Assembly: GCA_964611585.1 (NCBI GenBank)
Contig: CAZTAK010000042.1
Span: 1 to 26,506, forward strand
Source: CAZTAK01 sp964611585
GTDB lineage: Bacteria; Pseudomonadota; Alphaproteobacteria; SHVP01
Reading direction: 5' to 3'
Length of the DNA: 26,506 bases
In this document: positions 8,055 through 16,332 of the stretch, one piece after another
How positions within the stretch are numbered: the stretch's first letter is position 1
Layout of the letters: each line of letters starts with the position of its first letter
Translations under genes and position numbers: made by a program
Notes under the pieces: generated by a model
Told to the model about the DNA's origin: nothing
Seen by the model: the letters and a program-made list of their open reading frames with translations, nothing else
The model's database searches: none

Positions 8055-8897
8055 CTAAGCCTCGAATTCAGCGCGCGCCTGCATCGACAGGCCGCCATCC
8101 GAGTTCGCCGCCCACAGCTTCCAGCCCCCGTTGTCCGGTGCCGCGTTCACGGTGAATGGTTCGGTGTCGAATAGCGGGCTCATCGCGCGGAATTCGAACC
8201 GGGTCAGGCGCGTCTCGTTTTCGCGGCGGCACAGGTCCATCAGCAAGGTTGCAATCAGGGGTCCATGCACGACCAGCCCCGGGTAGCCTTCGACATTTTG
8301 GCAATAGGTTCGGTCGTAGTGAATACGGTGGCTGTTGAAGGTGATCGCAGAATATCGAAACAAGAGCACCGGATCCGGGTGGATCGTACGCAGCCATTGC
8401 GGCTCGTCCGGCGCGGGCTTGGCCGGGGCCTGCACTGCGCCCGGTTTCGCCGACTCGCGGAAGACAATGTCGTTTTCCTCGATCATCGCGTTGCCGTCCG
8501 CGTTGGCATAGCTGTGCCGCAAGGTGACGAAGAGAAGTTCGCCCGAGCGGCCTGATTTGGCCGTTACCGAGGCAATCTCCGATGTGCGCGTCACCGTATC
8601 GCCGACGACAAGGGTGCCGGGAAAATCGTAGCGCGCGCCCGCAAACATGCGCCCCGGCAATTCAACCGGCGGCATGAAATCGCCGCGTTCGGGGTGGCCG
8701 TCGGGTCCGATTTTCGACTGCGGGGCGTTGTTGAGAAAAAAGCACCAGTGAGCGCCGGGCGGCAACGGCGTGCCGGTGCCCGGCGGCGGCATTCCCGAAT
8801 CCAGAACCGCCTCGAAACGCGCAACCGGCCCCGGAGTGATATCGTCTTCGGTGGACTCCCGGCGGCCCACCCACTGTTGCAGATCGGGTTTGGTCAT
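8055..8897 (-). CDS. FAS1-like/HTD2-type acyl-CoA dehydratase (hot-dog fold)
   Basis: 280 residues from ATG 8897, chosen because AAGGGAGAG precedes it by a good distance; the frame runs open far upstream but without a better start. The N-terminal half is the FAS1-like dehydratase domain (WCFFLNN.., PGRMFAGARYDFPGTLVVGDTVTRTSEI). The C-terminal half carries the MaoC/HTD2 segment with FNSHRIHYDRTYCQNVEGYPGLVVHGPL, containing the catalytic-type His and Asp region. Relatives act as 3-hydroxyacyl-thioester dehydratases or mesaconyl-C4-CoA/itaconyl-CoA hydratases; which reaction applies here cannot be decided. It is a single gene with no acyl-CoA ligase or transferase in the window. Confidence 0.85.
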   Translation of the reverse strand: MTKPDLQQWVGRRESTEDDITPGPVARFEAVLDSGMPPPGTGTPLPPGAHWCFFLNNAPQSKIGPDGHPERGDFMPPVELPGRMFAGARYDFPGTLVVGDTVTRTSEIASVTAKSGRSGELLFVTLRHSYANADGNAMIEENDIVFRESAKPGAVQAPAKPAPDEPQWLRTIHPDPVLLFRYSAITFNSHRIHYDRTYCQNVEGYPGLVVHGPLIATLLMDLCRRENETRLTRFEFRAMSPLFDTEPFTVNAAPDNGGWKLWAANSDGGLSMQARAEFEA

Positions 8898-9182
8898 CAA
8901 ATTCTCTCCCTTGGCTGGCGCGCGGCGTTCGGGCCGCCGGCCGGTCTCCCCGGCGCCCGCCAACAAAGCGAAGAACCATGACGAGATCAAGGCCCCCGCA
9001 ATCGCCGGGAGCGACGACAGCGCGGCGATGACGATCAGAAAATCCCGGATGAGCCGCCCGGCACCGGCGAATGCAGCCGACGGAACACGATTTGGGTGTC
9101 GCCGAACCGGTGCCGGCGGCGGATATTGCGTCTCCGCGCCCCGGCCGGGTTGGCGGTAGCCTCTTGCGTCCAGACCGAACCA

Positions 9183-9329
9183 TCACCCCTGCCTGCCCGG
9201 CTTCGATGCGGACGATCGGCCGGACGATGTGTCCCTCATGCGCCACCACATCGTGGCAACGCACAACGTCGTGCCAAGCGTGGCAAGGCGCGCCAACACC
9301 AGCAGCGGCGACAACGCGATGATATTCAT
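9183..9329 (-). CDS. Possible 48-residue small membrane protein
   Basis: ATG 9329 follows GGGGAAG at about 4 nt and opens a 48-residue frame (MNIIALSPLLVLARLATLGT then CVATMWWRMRD) with one hydrophobic N-terminal helix, ending in TGA 9183-9185. The same frame then stays open through another hydrophobic stretch (FLIVIAALSSLPAIAGALISSWFFALLAG) into the dehydratase gene. It may be a small real gene, a decayed membrane-protein gene or chance. Confidence 0.25.
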   Translation of the reverse strand: MNIIALSPLLVLARLATLGTTLCVATMWWRMRDTSSGRSSASKPGRQG

Positions 9330-9507
9330 TTTGCTTCCCCGCACCGCCACGGGTGAGGCACGCGCCCAGAGGGCGAAACAAAGGGGCGCTTCCCGTCAGG
9401 CGCACTGCGGGGCTATGCTGATTTGGGCATTGCTCGCTCGCCGCAATATCCCACAAACGATAAGCATGCTTGGCGCTGCGGCGCAGGCAAAACACAGGGA
9501 GACCGCA

Positions 9508-11211
9508 ATGGGTACAGAGGCCCCAAACGCCAAGATCACCCGCCATTTCGTTACCCTTGGCGACCGTCAGGTCCACTACCGGCGCGCGGGCTCGGGGCCG
9601 CCGGTGCTGTTGCTGCACCAATCGCCCAAGTCATCGCGTGAATTGGCTCCGGTGATGGAGGCACTGGCCGACCGTTTCACGACCATCGCCCCGGATACGC
9701 CGGGTAACGGCAATTCCGACCCGCTGCCGCTCGATCATCCGACCATGGCAGATTACGGCGACAACACCGCCATGGTTCTCGACGCGCTCGGGATCGACAA
9801 GGTCGGGGTCTACGGGTTTCACACCGGGGCTTGCGTCGGCGGCGCATTTTCGGCGCGCCACCCGGATCGCGTTCACGTCGCGATCCTGAACGGGTTCGTG
9901 ACCCTGACCGGCGAGGAGCGCGCCGACATCATGGCCAACTATCTGACGCCGTTCGCGCCGACATGGGACGGCGGCCACCTGACCTGGCTGTGGGCGCGGC
10001 TGCGCGAGCAGACGGTGTTTTTCCCTTGGTACGCGCCAACCCTGGCGAACCGCATGGACATGAACATGGCCACGCCCGACATGTTGCAAGACGGGCTCTT
10101 GGAATTCCTGCGTGCCGGCGACGAATACCGCAAACCCTACGGCGCCGCGTTCGAGTTTGCCGGGGACGAGTGGGCACCCCGATTTAGCGCGCCCACCTAT
10201 CTCGTCGCCTCCGACTGGGATCCGCTGTCGGCGCATTTGCCGCGGCTCCCCGAAGGGTTGCCGGACTGTGTGACGGTCAAGAACCTGGGTCCCGGCACCG
10301 ACAACGTCTTGCCGTGGGTAACGGATACGCTGGCGCGCTACGTATCAGGGCCCGACGCGCCGCCGGCGCCGGCGCCGGCGCCGATCGAGGGGCGCAGCTG
10401 GCAGGATTTTGTCGCCGTACCGGGCGGCCAGCTCCATGTGCGGCGGACATCCGGGGCGAACGGTGTGCCGGTGCTGGTACATCACGATGCTGCCGGCGAC
10501 AATGCCATTGTCGATCGCGTAACGGCCTCGCTTGCCGGAAAGCGCACGGCTTTTGCCTTCGACATGCCCGGCAACGGTGAATCCGACAACGTCATCGGCA
10601 CCGACAATATTAACGTCGAAAGCTATGCCGAGGTCATCGAGCACGCGATCGATTCACTCGGCCTTGATGCGATCGACGTCTATGGCATGTGGGGCGGCGG
10701 CCTGGTCGGCCTCGATCTCGCCATCCGACGGCCGCACCAGGTCAAACATCTGTGCATCTCGAGCGTGCTCTATCACACGGCGGAAGAGCGCGCCGACCTC
10801 CTCGCCAATTACACGGCCCCGATCGAGATCGACTGGTATGGCGGCCATCTCCTCCGCTGCTGGCACTTCATGCGCGATCAAGCGCTGTTTTGGCCGTGGT
10901 ACCGGCGCACGCGCGAAGGCATCATCTGGTCGGAACCGTGGATCGAACCCGAGGGCATCCATGCCCGGGTCGTTGCCATGCTCAAGGCAGGGGACATGTA
11001 CCACCACGCCTATCAGGCGCACTTTTCCTACCCAACTCACGAACGCCTGCAGGAAGTCGGGGTTCCGACCCTCCTGTGTTCGCCTACCTGGGGCGGCACG
11101 ATTCAACATTCGGAAGCGGCGGCCAAGGCGGCACCCCAGTGCAAGTACGCCATCCTGCCGACCGCCATGGAGGCGTGGAGCAAGGAATTTTTGCCTTTCT
11201 TCGACAGCTAG
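9508..11211 (+). CDS. Tandem double alpha/beta-hydrolase-fold protein lacking nucleophiles
   Basis: 567 residues from ATG 9508, with GGGAGA 5 nt upstream; the frame extends to 9229 without a start of that quality. It has two homologous alpha/beta-hydrolase domains, about 1-280 and 295-567, joined by a PAPAPAP linker encoded by a CCGGCG repeat (10362-10384). Matching pairs include PDTPGNGNSD/FDMPGNGESD, EERADIMANYLTPF/EERADLLANYTAPI, GGHLTWLWARLREQTVFFPWY/GGHLLRCWHFMRDQALFWPWY. The nucleophile elbow Gly-x-Ser-x-Gly reads GFHTG (103-107, His105) in domain 1 and GMWGG (393-397, Trp395) in domain 2, so the nucleophile Ser/Asp/Cys is absent from both. A canonical C-terminal catalytic His is also not evident. 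It therefore looks like a binding protein, a lyase with other chemistry or a pseudoenzyme, made by internal duplication. Confidence 0.88.
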   Translation: MGTEAPNAKITRHFVTLGDRQVHYRRAGSGPPVLLLHQSPKSSRELAPVMEALADRFTTIAPDTPGNGNSDPLPLDHPTMADYGDNTAMVLDALGIDKVGVYGFHTGACVGGAFSARHPDRVHVAILNGFVTLTGEERADIMANYLTPFAPTWDGGHLTWLWARLREQTVFFPWYAPTLANRMDMNMATPDMLQDGLLEFLRAGDEYRKPYGAAFEFAGDEWAPRFSAPTYLVASDWDPLSAHLPRLPEGLPDCVTVKNLGPGTDNVLPWVTDTLARYVSGPDAPPAPAPAPIEGRSWQDFVAVPGGQLHVRRTSGANGVPVLVHHDAAGDNAIVDRVTASLAGKRTAFAFDMPGNGESDNVIGTDNINVESYAEVIEHAIDSLGLDAIDVYGMWGGGLVGLDLAIRRPHQVKHLCISSVLYHTAEERADLLANYTAPIEIDWYGGHLLRCWHFMRDQALFWPWYRRTREGIIWSEPWIEPEGIHARVVAMLKAGDMYHHAYQAHFSYPTHERLQEVGVPTLLCSPTWGGTIQHSEAAAKAAPQCKYAILPTAMEAWSKEFLPFFDS

Positions 11212-11303
11212 AGCACGCCGGGGCTGAGCGCCGGTTGTTGGGAATGGCGGCCAGGCCCGCGAAACCGGCGAATCTGGGGCGCCACTGCGGTGCCGGATGA
11301 ATT

Positions 11304-11441
11304 GATGCTTATTTCGCGCCGCGTACCTAAGATGGGGCCCATCGGGCCCTTCCGCGGTCTTCGTCCCCCGCAGGTCCGAGTCAACGAGGGTCCACGCCAG
11401 GACTCGCAAAGGAGGGGCGATTAGAGGGAGGGGACAAGACT
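11304..11441 (+). promoter_or_regulatory. Leader of SBP copy 1 (duplicated upstream of copy 2)
   Basis: 138 nt before ATG 11442 aligns without net gaps to 13344-13481 before copy 2 (same 2040-nt offset). Both end in a strong ribosome site (AGAGGGAGG). Inside this copy lies GGGCCC-ATC-GGGCCC, an inverted repeat. Promoter elements could not be fixed confidently. Confidence 0.5.
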
Positions 11442-13022
11442 ATGTCGAGATCAGTAGGATCGATTGGCTACCGCGGCCGGGCCGCAGTACGCGGTTTGTT
11501 GGCGGCGGCGGCGCTCGCCGGCCTGATGCTACCGGCCGGACAGGCGGGCGCGGAAATGCAGGACGACACCATTCGTTTTGCCGTCAAGAATATCGCGCCG
11601 AGTTTCGGCCGCCCCGAACAGGGGACGGCCTCGCCCAGCGTGTACACGTTGTGGCCGATCTATGAATCGCTCACCAGGGTCAGCCCGACCGGCGAGGTAT
11701 CGGGCTTGTTGGCGACGAGCTGGAAGAATATCGACGATCTGACGTGGCGTTTTACCATGCGCTCGGGCGTCAAGTTCCAGAACGGCAGGCCGTTCACGGC
11801 CAAGAATGTGGTGGCGCAGTTCAACTATCTACTCAGTAACGAGGAGGCTGTGGGCACGGTCGCCTATTCGACCAACCAGCGCCAGTCGAGAATCGCAAGC
11901 GCCAGAGTGATCGATGATTTGACGGTCGAGTTTGTCACGGAAGTGCCCAATGCGGTCCTGCCGCGTCAGATGGCCGGTTTCTGGATGCCCGATACCGACA
12001 CGAAAGCCGACCTCGGGCTCACGGGGTTCAACAAGGCGCCGATCGGAACCGGTCCGTTCCAGGCCGTCAATTTCGGGCCGGGCGCAATCGACTACGAGGC
12101 CTACCCGGGAGCCTGGCGGCCGGCCCAGGTGAAGCGCCTCAGGACGGTCGAGCTCGCCGAAGCGGTGACCCGCGTCACTTCGATCCTGTCGGGGGAAATC
12201 GACATCTCGCAAAACGTGCCGTTTGACGCCGTCGACCAACTAACGGATGCTGGGCACGTCGTCGACGTCGCCTCGCGGCCTTCGGTCTGGGGTTGGCGCT
12301 TCATGTCGGTTCGCAAGAACAGCCCGTTCCACGACAAGCGTGTGCGTCAGGCGGCGAACTACGCGATCGACCGCGAGGCCATCGCCAACGAACTGCTGGG
12401 TGGCATCACGGTGCCCGGTGGCCAGTGCGCGACACGCTTCACGTTCGGTTACAACCCCGACGTCAAGCCCTATTCGTATGACCCGGCGAAGGCACGTGCG
12501 CTGATGGCCGAGGCCGGCTATGCGGACGGATTTGACACCGAAGTGAACACGACTCAGGGGTCGTTCCCGATGGACAAGGATGTCTATCAGTTCGTGGCCC
12601 AGCAACTCACGGCCGTGGGAATCCGGACCACGCTTACGATAATCCAGTTCCCGGAATGGCTCGACAACTGGTTCGGTAAGAAAAAGGGACCCGAAGGCGG
12701 CATGGGCTTTCCGGACATGTTCCAGAACTCGTGCCACAACTACAACGCCATCCCGTTCGACGCCTATCCGAACCTCAGCTGCCAGAAGGAGCTTCCTTCG
12801 CACTGTGACCAGGACGAGCTGGCGCTGCTGGAGAAAGCATTCGGAGAGTTCGACGTTGAGAAACAGCGCAAGCTCATTCAGGAGCTCATGGCGCTCGGTC
12901 ATGAGAACGCACCGAACCTGTTCTTCGTTGAACTTGTGGATTTGACCGGGTTATCGGACCGGGTCGAAAACTTTGGCAACACGATCCAGCGCTTCAGCTG
13001 GGATACGATCACGCTGAAGTAG
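11442..13022 (+). CDS. Family-5 extracellular solute-binding protein (peptide-type), copy 1
   Basis: 526 residues from ATG 11442 after AGAGGGAGGGG. It has a long signal peptide (arginine-rich start, LLAAAALAGLMLPAGQAGA, cleavage before EM). The SBP family 5 core follows: YESLTRVSPTGEVSGLLATSWKNIDDLTWRFTMRSGVKFQNG, then IGTGPF, ILSGEIDISQNV, KRVRQAANYAIDREAI and YSYDPAKARALMAEAGY. Four cysteines lie in SCHNYN, LSCQK and HCDQ near the C-terminus plus CATRF, likely disulfides. The family binds di-/oligopeptides, nickel or other solutes in the periplasm for an ABC transporter, but no permease or ATPase gene is in the window. A paralogue follows at once, so this is a tandem duplication. Confidence 0.93.
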   Translation: MSRSVGSIGYRGRAAVRGLLAAAALAGLMLPAGQAGAEMQDDTIRFAVKNIAPSFGRPEQGTASPSVYTLWPIYESLTRVSPTGEVSGLLATSWKNIDDLTWRFTMRSGVKFQNGRPFTAKNVVAQFNYLLSNEEAVGTVAYSTNQRQSRIASARVIDDLTVEFVTEVPNAVLPRQMAGFWMPDTDTKADLGLTGFNKAPIGTGPFQAVNFGPGAIDYEAYPGAWRPAQVKRLRTVELAEAVTRVTSILSGEIDISQNVPFDAVDQLTDAGHVVDVASRPSVWGWRFMSVRKNSPFHDKRVRQAANYAIDREAIANELLGGITVPGGQCATRFTFGYNPDVKPYSYDPAKARALMAEAGYADGFDTEVNTTQGSFPMDKDVYQFVAQQLTAVGIRTTLTIIQFPEWLDNWFGKKKGPEGGMGFPDMFQNSCHNYNAIPFDAYPNLSCQKELPSHCDQDELALLEKAFGEFDVEKQRKLIQELMALGHENAPNLFFVELVDLTGLSDRVENFGNTIQRFSWDTITLK

Positions 13023-13043
13023 TAGATCGGAGACCCATCCCTG

Positions 13044-13083
13044 CCGCGCGTGTTGGCCTTCGGGCCGAGCGCGCGGTTTTTTT
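13044..13083 (+). terminator. Nested intrinsic terminator after SBP copy 1
   Basis: Outer stem CCGCGCG (13044-13050) with CGCGCGG (13070-13076), inner GGCC-TTCG-GGCC (13055-13066), then seven T residues (13077-13083). It lies 21 nt after the stop codon. The same architecture occurs after copy 2. Confidence 0.85.
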
Positions 13084-13089
13084 CGCACC

Positions 13090-13200
13090 ATGAGACAACG
13101 CAATTCCGTGCGCAGGCTGGTCAGCGGCTCGAAGCCGCCGGCGGTGAATCGCAGCCTGTCCTCGATGGGCGTCGATCCCCGGCCGGACTCGAAGAACGCC
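13090..13200 (-). pseudogene. C-terminal scrap of an apparent M24 peptidase, copy 1
   Basis: On the - strand this reads AFFESGRGSTPIEDRLRFTAGGFEPLTSLRTELRCL, which aligns with the scrap downstream of SBP copy 2. Gly-rich, E-D-x-L-R-(F/I)-T then G-x-E-P-L-T is the usual C-terminal end of Xaa-Pro/creatinase-type (M24) metallopeptidases. Nothing resembling the rest of the enzyme lies upstream, so it is a remnant. Confidence 0.5.
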
Positions 13201-13343
13201 TTACCGTAGTTGATGGCCATGCTTCTTTTGCAACGTAAAGGTGGTGCGTGCCGGCTCGCGCGGCGCGAAAGCGTCGGGCGGGTCCGGTGAATTCTGGGCC
13301 GATCAAGTGCGCCAGAGTGGGGTCGAATGCGACTCTATTTGTC
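13201..13343. other. Spacer between the duplicated SBP units
   Basis: About 140 bp with no supported gene; it separates the end of repeat unit 1 from the start of repeat unit 2. Confidence 0.5.
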
Positions 13344-13481
13344 GGTGCTTTTTGCGCGCCGCCCCCTTAAAATACGCCTCGCCGGGCCGTTCAGAGGTCT
13401 TCGCCCATCGCGGGCCCGGGTCAACGTAGGGGTCCACACAAGGGCTCGCAGGGGGGCGAATAGAGGGAGGAACGAAAAGAA

Positions 13482-15065
13482 ATGTTGAGATCAGTACGAG
13501 GGATTGGCTGCCGCGGCCGGGTCGCGGTTCGCAGTTTGATAGGAGCGGCGGCACTCGTCGGCCTGATGCTGCCGGCCGGACAGGCGGGCGCGCAGATGCA
13601 GGACGATACAATCCGGTTCGCCACATCGGCGATCGCGCCTGCGTTCGGGCGGCCGGAACAGGGGACCGCATCGCCGAGCGTCTATACCGTGTGGCCGATT
13701 TACGAAACACTGACCCGTGTCAGCGAGACGGGTGATGTTTCCGGCCTTCTGGCGACTAGCTGGAAGAACATCGACAACACGACCTGGCAGTTCACCATTC
13801 GCCGGGGCGTCAAGTTTCAAAACGGTGACACGCTGACCGCTCACCATGTGGCGTCGCAGATCAATTACCTGCTCAGCAACGAAGAAGCGCACGGCACGGT
13901 CGCTTATTCGACCAACCAGCGTCAGGCCAAAATGAACAGTGCCCGTGCGATCGACGACTACACGGTCGAATTCACGACTGAAGTGGCGAACCCCGAACTG
14001 CCGCGGCAGATGGCCGGATTCTGGATCCCCAACACCAATGTCCGCGACGACATCGGCACCGAAGCGCACAACAAGGCGCCAGTCGGAACCGGTCCCTACA
14101 CGGCGACCAGCTTTGATCCGGGCGAGGTCAAGTACGTGGCCTTTGAAGGTGCCTGGCGGCCGGCCAAGGTCAAACATTTGCAGACATTCGAACTGGCCGA
14201 AGCGGCAACCCGCGTCAGCTCCATTCTGTCGGGCGAAATCGATATTTCGCAGAACGTGCCGATGGATGCGATCGCCCAGCTCGAAGCGGGCGGCGCCCGC
14301 GTCGATATTGCGACCAGGCCCTCGGTGATGGGTTGGCGTTTCATGTCGGTGCGCGAGAACAGCCCCTTCCACGACAAGCGTGTGCGGCAGGCGGCGAATT
14401 ATGCGATCAACCGCCAGGCCATCGCCGACGAATTGCTCGGCGGAATCACCGTACCGGGTGGCCAGTGCGCGACCCGCTTTACCTTCGGCTACAATCCGGA
14501 CGTAGAACCCTATCCCTACGACCCGGCGAAGGCGCGCGCGCTATTGGCCGAGGCGGGCTATGCGGACGGGTTCGATACCGAAGCGATGGTGCTGCCGGGC
14601 GCGTTCCCGGCGGATGCCGAAATTTACCAGTTCGCGGCGCAGCAACTGAACGCGGTCGGGATTCGCGTGGACCTCACCAACATTCAGTTCGCGCAATGGC
14701 TCGATTTCTGGTTCGCCAAGACCAAGGGCCCCGAAGGGGGCATGGGGTTCTCGGATATCTTCCAGAACTCGTGCCATAACTACAACGCGATCCCGTTCGA
14801 TGCCTATCCCAACCTGAGCTGCCAGAAACCGGACCCGTCGCACTGCGACGATGACGAGGCCGCGCTTCTCACTCAGGCGTTCGGCGAGTTTGACGTTGAA
14901 AAGCGGCGTAAGCTCATTCAAGAGCTCATGGCGCTCGGTCACGAGAACGCTCCGAACCTGTTCTTTGTTGAACTTGTGGATATGACCGGGTTATCGAGCC
15001 GGGTCGAAAACTTTACCAACACGATCCAGCGCTTCAGCTTCGATACGATCACGCTGAAGCAATAA
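13482..15065 (+). CDS. Family-5 extracellular solute-binding protein (peptide-type), copy 2
   Basis: 527 residues from ATG 13482, preceded by AGAGGGAGGAACG. It is a close paralogue of the upstream SBP: the signal peptide (LMLPAGQAGA, then QMQDDTIRF), RPEQGTASPSVYT(V/L)WPIYE, ILSGEIDISQNVPMDAI, GWRFMSVRENSPFHDKRVRQAANYAINRQAI and the cysteine segment SCHNYNAIPFDAYPNLSCQK are shared. Divergence clusters in the middle and in the stretch around residues 365-400, where ligand contacts are expected in this family, so the two may bind different ligands. It has its own leader and terminator, so it can be expressed independently. No transporter partner is present in the window. Confidence 0.93.
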   Translation: MLRSVRGIGCRGRVAVRSLIGAAALVGLMLPAGQAGAQMQDDTIRFATSAIAPAFGRPEQGTASPSVYTVWPIYETLTRVSETGDVSGLLATSWKNIDNTTWQFTIRRGVKFQNGDTLTAHHVASQINYLLSNEEAHGTVAYSTNQRQAKMNSARAIDDYTVEFTTEVANPELPRQMAGFWIPNTNVRDDIGTEAHNKAPVGTGPYTATSFDPGEVKYVAFEGAWRPAKVKHLQTFELAEAATRVSSILSGEIDISQNVPMDAIAQLEAGGARVDIATRPSVMGWRFMSVRENSPFHDKRVRQAANYAINRQAIADELLGGITVPGGQCATRFTFGYNPDVEPYPYDPAKARALLAEAGYADGFDTEAMVLPGAFPADAEIYQFAAQQLNAVGIRVDLTNIQFAQWLDFWFAKTKGPEGGMGFSDIFQNSCHNYNAIPFDAYPNLSCQKPDPSHCDDDEAALLTQAFGEFDVEKRRKLIQELMALGHENAPNLFFVELVDMTGLSSRVENFTNTIQRFSFDTITLKQ

Positions 15066-15083
15066 ATCGGAGACCAATTCATG

Positions 15084-15124
15084 CCGCGCGGGATGGCTCT
15101 CGGGCCGCCCGCGCGGTTTTTTTT
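15084..15124 (+). terminator. Intrinsic terminator after SBP copy 2
   Basis: Stem CCGCGCGGG (15084-15092) with CCCGCGCGG (15108-15116), inner GGC/GCC pairs, then eight T residues (15117-15124). It sits at the same place relative to the stop codon as the terminator of copy 1. Confidence 0.87.
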
Positions 15125-15125
15125 G

Positions 15126-15245
15126 TCACATTTCGAAAACGCGCAACCCCGTGCGCAGGCTGGTCAGCGGCTCGAAACCGCCGGCGGTGATTCGCAGCGT
15201 GTCCTCCAGGTGCATCGACCCCCAACCGTATTCGAGGAACGGCAT
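15126..15245 (-). pseudogene. C-terminal scrap of an apparent M24 peptidase, copy 2
   Basis: On the - strand 15245-15126 reads MPFLEYGWGSMHLEDTLRIT, AGGFEPLTSLRTGLRVFEM, stop. This is the typical C-terminal end of an M24 (Xaa-Pro type) peptidase: G-W-G-S, L-E-D-T-x-x-I-T, G-x-E-P-L-T. Upstream codons do not continue the enzyme. The natural stop is intact in this copy but has been lost in copy 1. Such peptidases often neighbour peptide-binding proteins, suggesting an ancestral peptide-use cluster. Confidence 0.5.
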
Positions 15246-15327
15246 GTCGACCCGGAACCGGCGCGGTGAGGGAACGGGCCGCGGCGGGTCCCCGCGCCCG
15301 CTGCCGGCGGGGGCCGTCTCTGGGGGA

Positions 15328-16332
15328 TCAGGCGGGTTCGGTTGCGGCGTTTTGCGGCGCGCCGCTACCGGCACCGGTCGCGTACCAGAGGCGGTTCCAT
15401 TCGTCCATGCCGCCTCGCATGACCGCGACATCGGAGAACCCGGACGCGGCGAGAATCTGCGCCGCCCGAATCGAGCGCCGTTCGATCTTGCAGACAATGG
15501 CGACTGCGCGCCCGGACTCAAGCTCCGCGGTGCGCGTGGCCAGCTCATCGACGGGGATGTTGAGCGCGCCCGTGACGTGCCCGCCGGGACCGTCGAATTC
15601 ATCCGGTCCGCGGACGTCGAGCACTGTCAGGATCTCGCGGGCATCGAGGCGTGCCCGCAGGTCGCCGGCGGTCAGCATCTTCGGTCCGCGCAGGCGCCTG
15701 ACCAGCCACGGCAGGAATGCCACCAACGCCAGCAGACCGAGAGCGAGCAATCCGTTACGCACCGTGCCCTCGCTACCGGCGAGCGCCTCGCGGCCGGCAT
15801 AGCCGAGGTAGGTATAGGCAATGGTGCCCGGCGCCATGCAGATCAGCGACGCGACCACGTAATGCCACAGCCGGACGCGGGTGAGGCCCAATGCATAGTT
15901 CAACAGGTTGAAGGGAAACAGGGGCACCAGCCGCACGAAGGCGACGAAGCGCCAACCCTCGGCCTCGACGCCTTCGATCAGGCGCTTGAGGCGGCCGCCG
16001 GTGCGCCGGGCGACCCAGTCGGACGCAACATAGCGCGCAATGAGAAACGCAAGCGTCGCCCCTACCGTGGCGGAAAGCAGAGTGATGATCGAGCCCCAGA
16101 CCGGGCCGAACAGCGCCCCGCCCGCGAGCCCGAGTAGCGTTCCCGGAAGGAACAGGACGGTGGCGGCAATATAGAGCGCCGCGAACGCGAGCGGCGCCCA
16201 AATTCCGGCGCCCCGCACCGCCGTCTCGAGGGCGCCCGCATCGAGATCGGGCCGGAAAACCAGCGCCGCCGCCACCGCGGCAACCAGCGCCACCGCAAGG
16301 CCAAGGCGCATGAGGGTTCGCCGCTCCATCAT
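15328..16332 (-). CDS. TVP38/TMEM64 (VTT domain) membrane protein fused to rhodanese
   Basis: 334 residues from ATG 16332, whose ATGA overlaps the stop of the upstream gene (16329-16332), suggesting translational coupling. Residues 8-25 and 46-210 hold hydrophobic helices and the VTT signature (FLPGTLLGLAGGALFG at 61-76, FVAFVRLVPLFPFNLLNYALGLT at about 129-151). After a basic linker, residues 218-334 form a rhodanese domain (TVLDVRGPDEFDGPGGHVTGALNIPV, then active-site loop CKIERRS with Cys281, and MRGGMDEW). Known families: VTT proteins are membrane proteins, some with lipid scramblase or transport activity; rhodaneses carry persulfide on the loop Cys. The fusion suggests sulfane sulfur handling at the membrane, which is inference. 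Confidence 0.9.
   Translation of the reverse strand: MMERRTLMRLGLAVALVAAVAAALVFRPDLDAGALETAVRGAGIWAPLAFAALYIAATVLFLPGTLLGLAGGALFGPVWGSIITLLSATVGATLAFLIARYVASDWVARRTGGRLKRLIEGVEAEGWRFVAFVRLVPLFPFNLLNYALGLTRVRLWHYVVASLICMAPGTIAYTYLGYAGREALAGSEGTVRNGLLALGLLALVAFLPWLVRRLRGPKMLTAGDLRARLDAREILTVLDVRGPDEFDGPGGHVTGALNIPVDELATRTAELESGRAVAIVCKIERRSIRAAQILAASGFSDVAVMRGGMDEWNRLWYATGAGSGAPQNAATEPA

Larger units (their letters stand above)
11304..13200 (+). repeat. Tandem duplication unit 1 (leader, SBP, terminator, M24 scrap)
   Basis: Similarity to 13344-15243 holds at a 2040-nt offset through the leader and gene start, changing to 2043 nt after one codon of net insertion. Leader, coding region, terminator and opposite-strand scrap are all duplicated, so the whole block was copied at once and then diverged. 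Confidence 0.8.
13344..15243 (+). repeat. Tandem duplication unit 2 (leader, SBP, terminator, M24 scrap)
   Basis: Second copy of the unit at 11304-13200. Divergence is spread over the whole unit, unlike the second SBP pair in this window, which retains a perfectly identical block. Confidence 0.8.

Noticed and set aside
9229..9507. N-terminal extension of the tandem hydrolase
   Set aside because: The extension has no domain similarity, and ATG 9508 has a good ribosome site and the domain start.
8662..9621. 319-residue - strand frame across the dehydratase start and hydrolase start
   Set aside because: It overlaps two supported genes in another frame and has the low-complexity Arg/Ala content of a GC-rich shadow frame.
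10362..10384. CCGGCG repeat as a possible phase-variable tract
   Set aside because: The unit is 6 nt, so length changes keep the frame; it simply encodes the Pro-Ala linker between the two domains.
11304..15245. SBP repeat as a composite transposon
   Set aside because: The repeated units are SBP genes with their terminators; there are no transposase genes or terminal inverted repeats around them.
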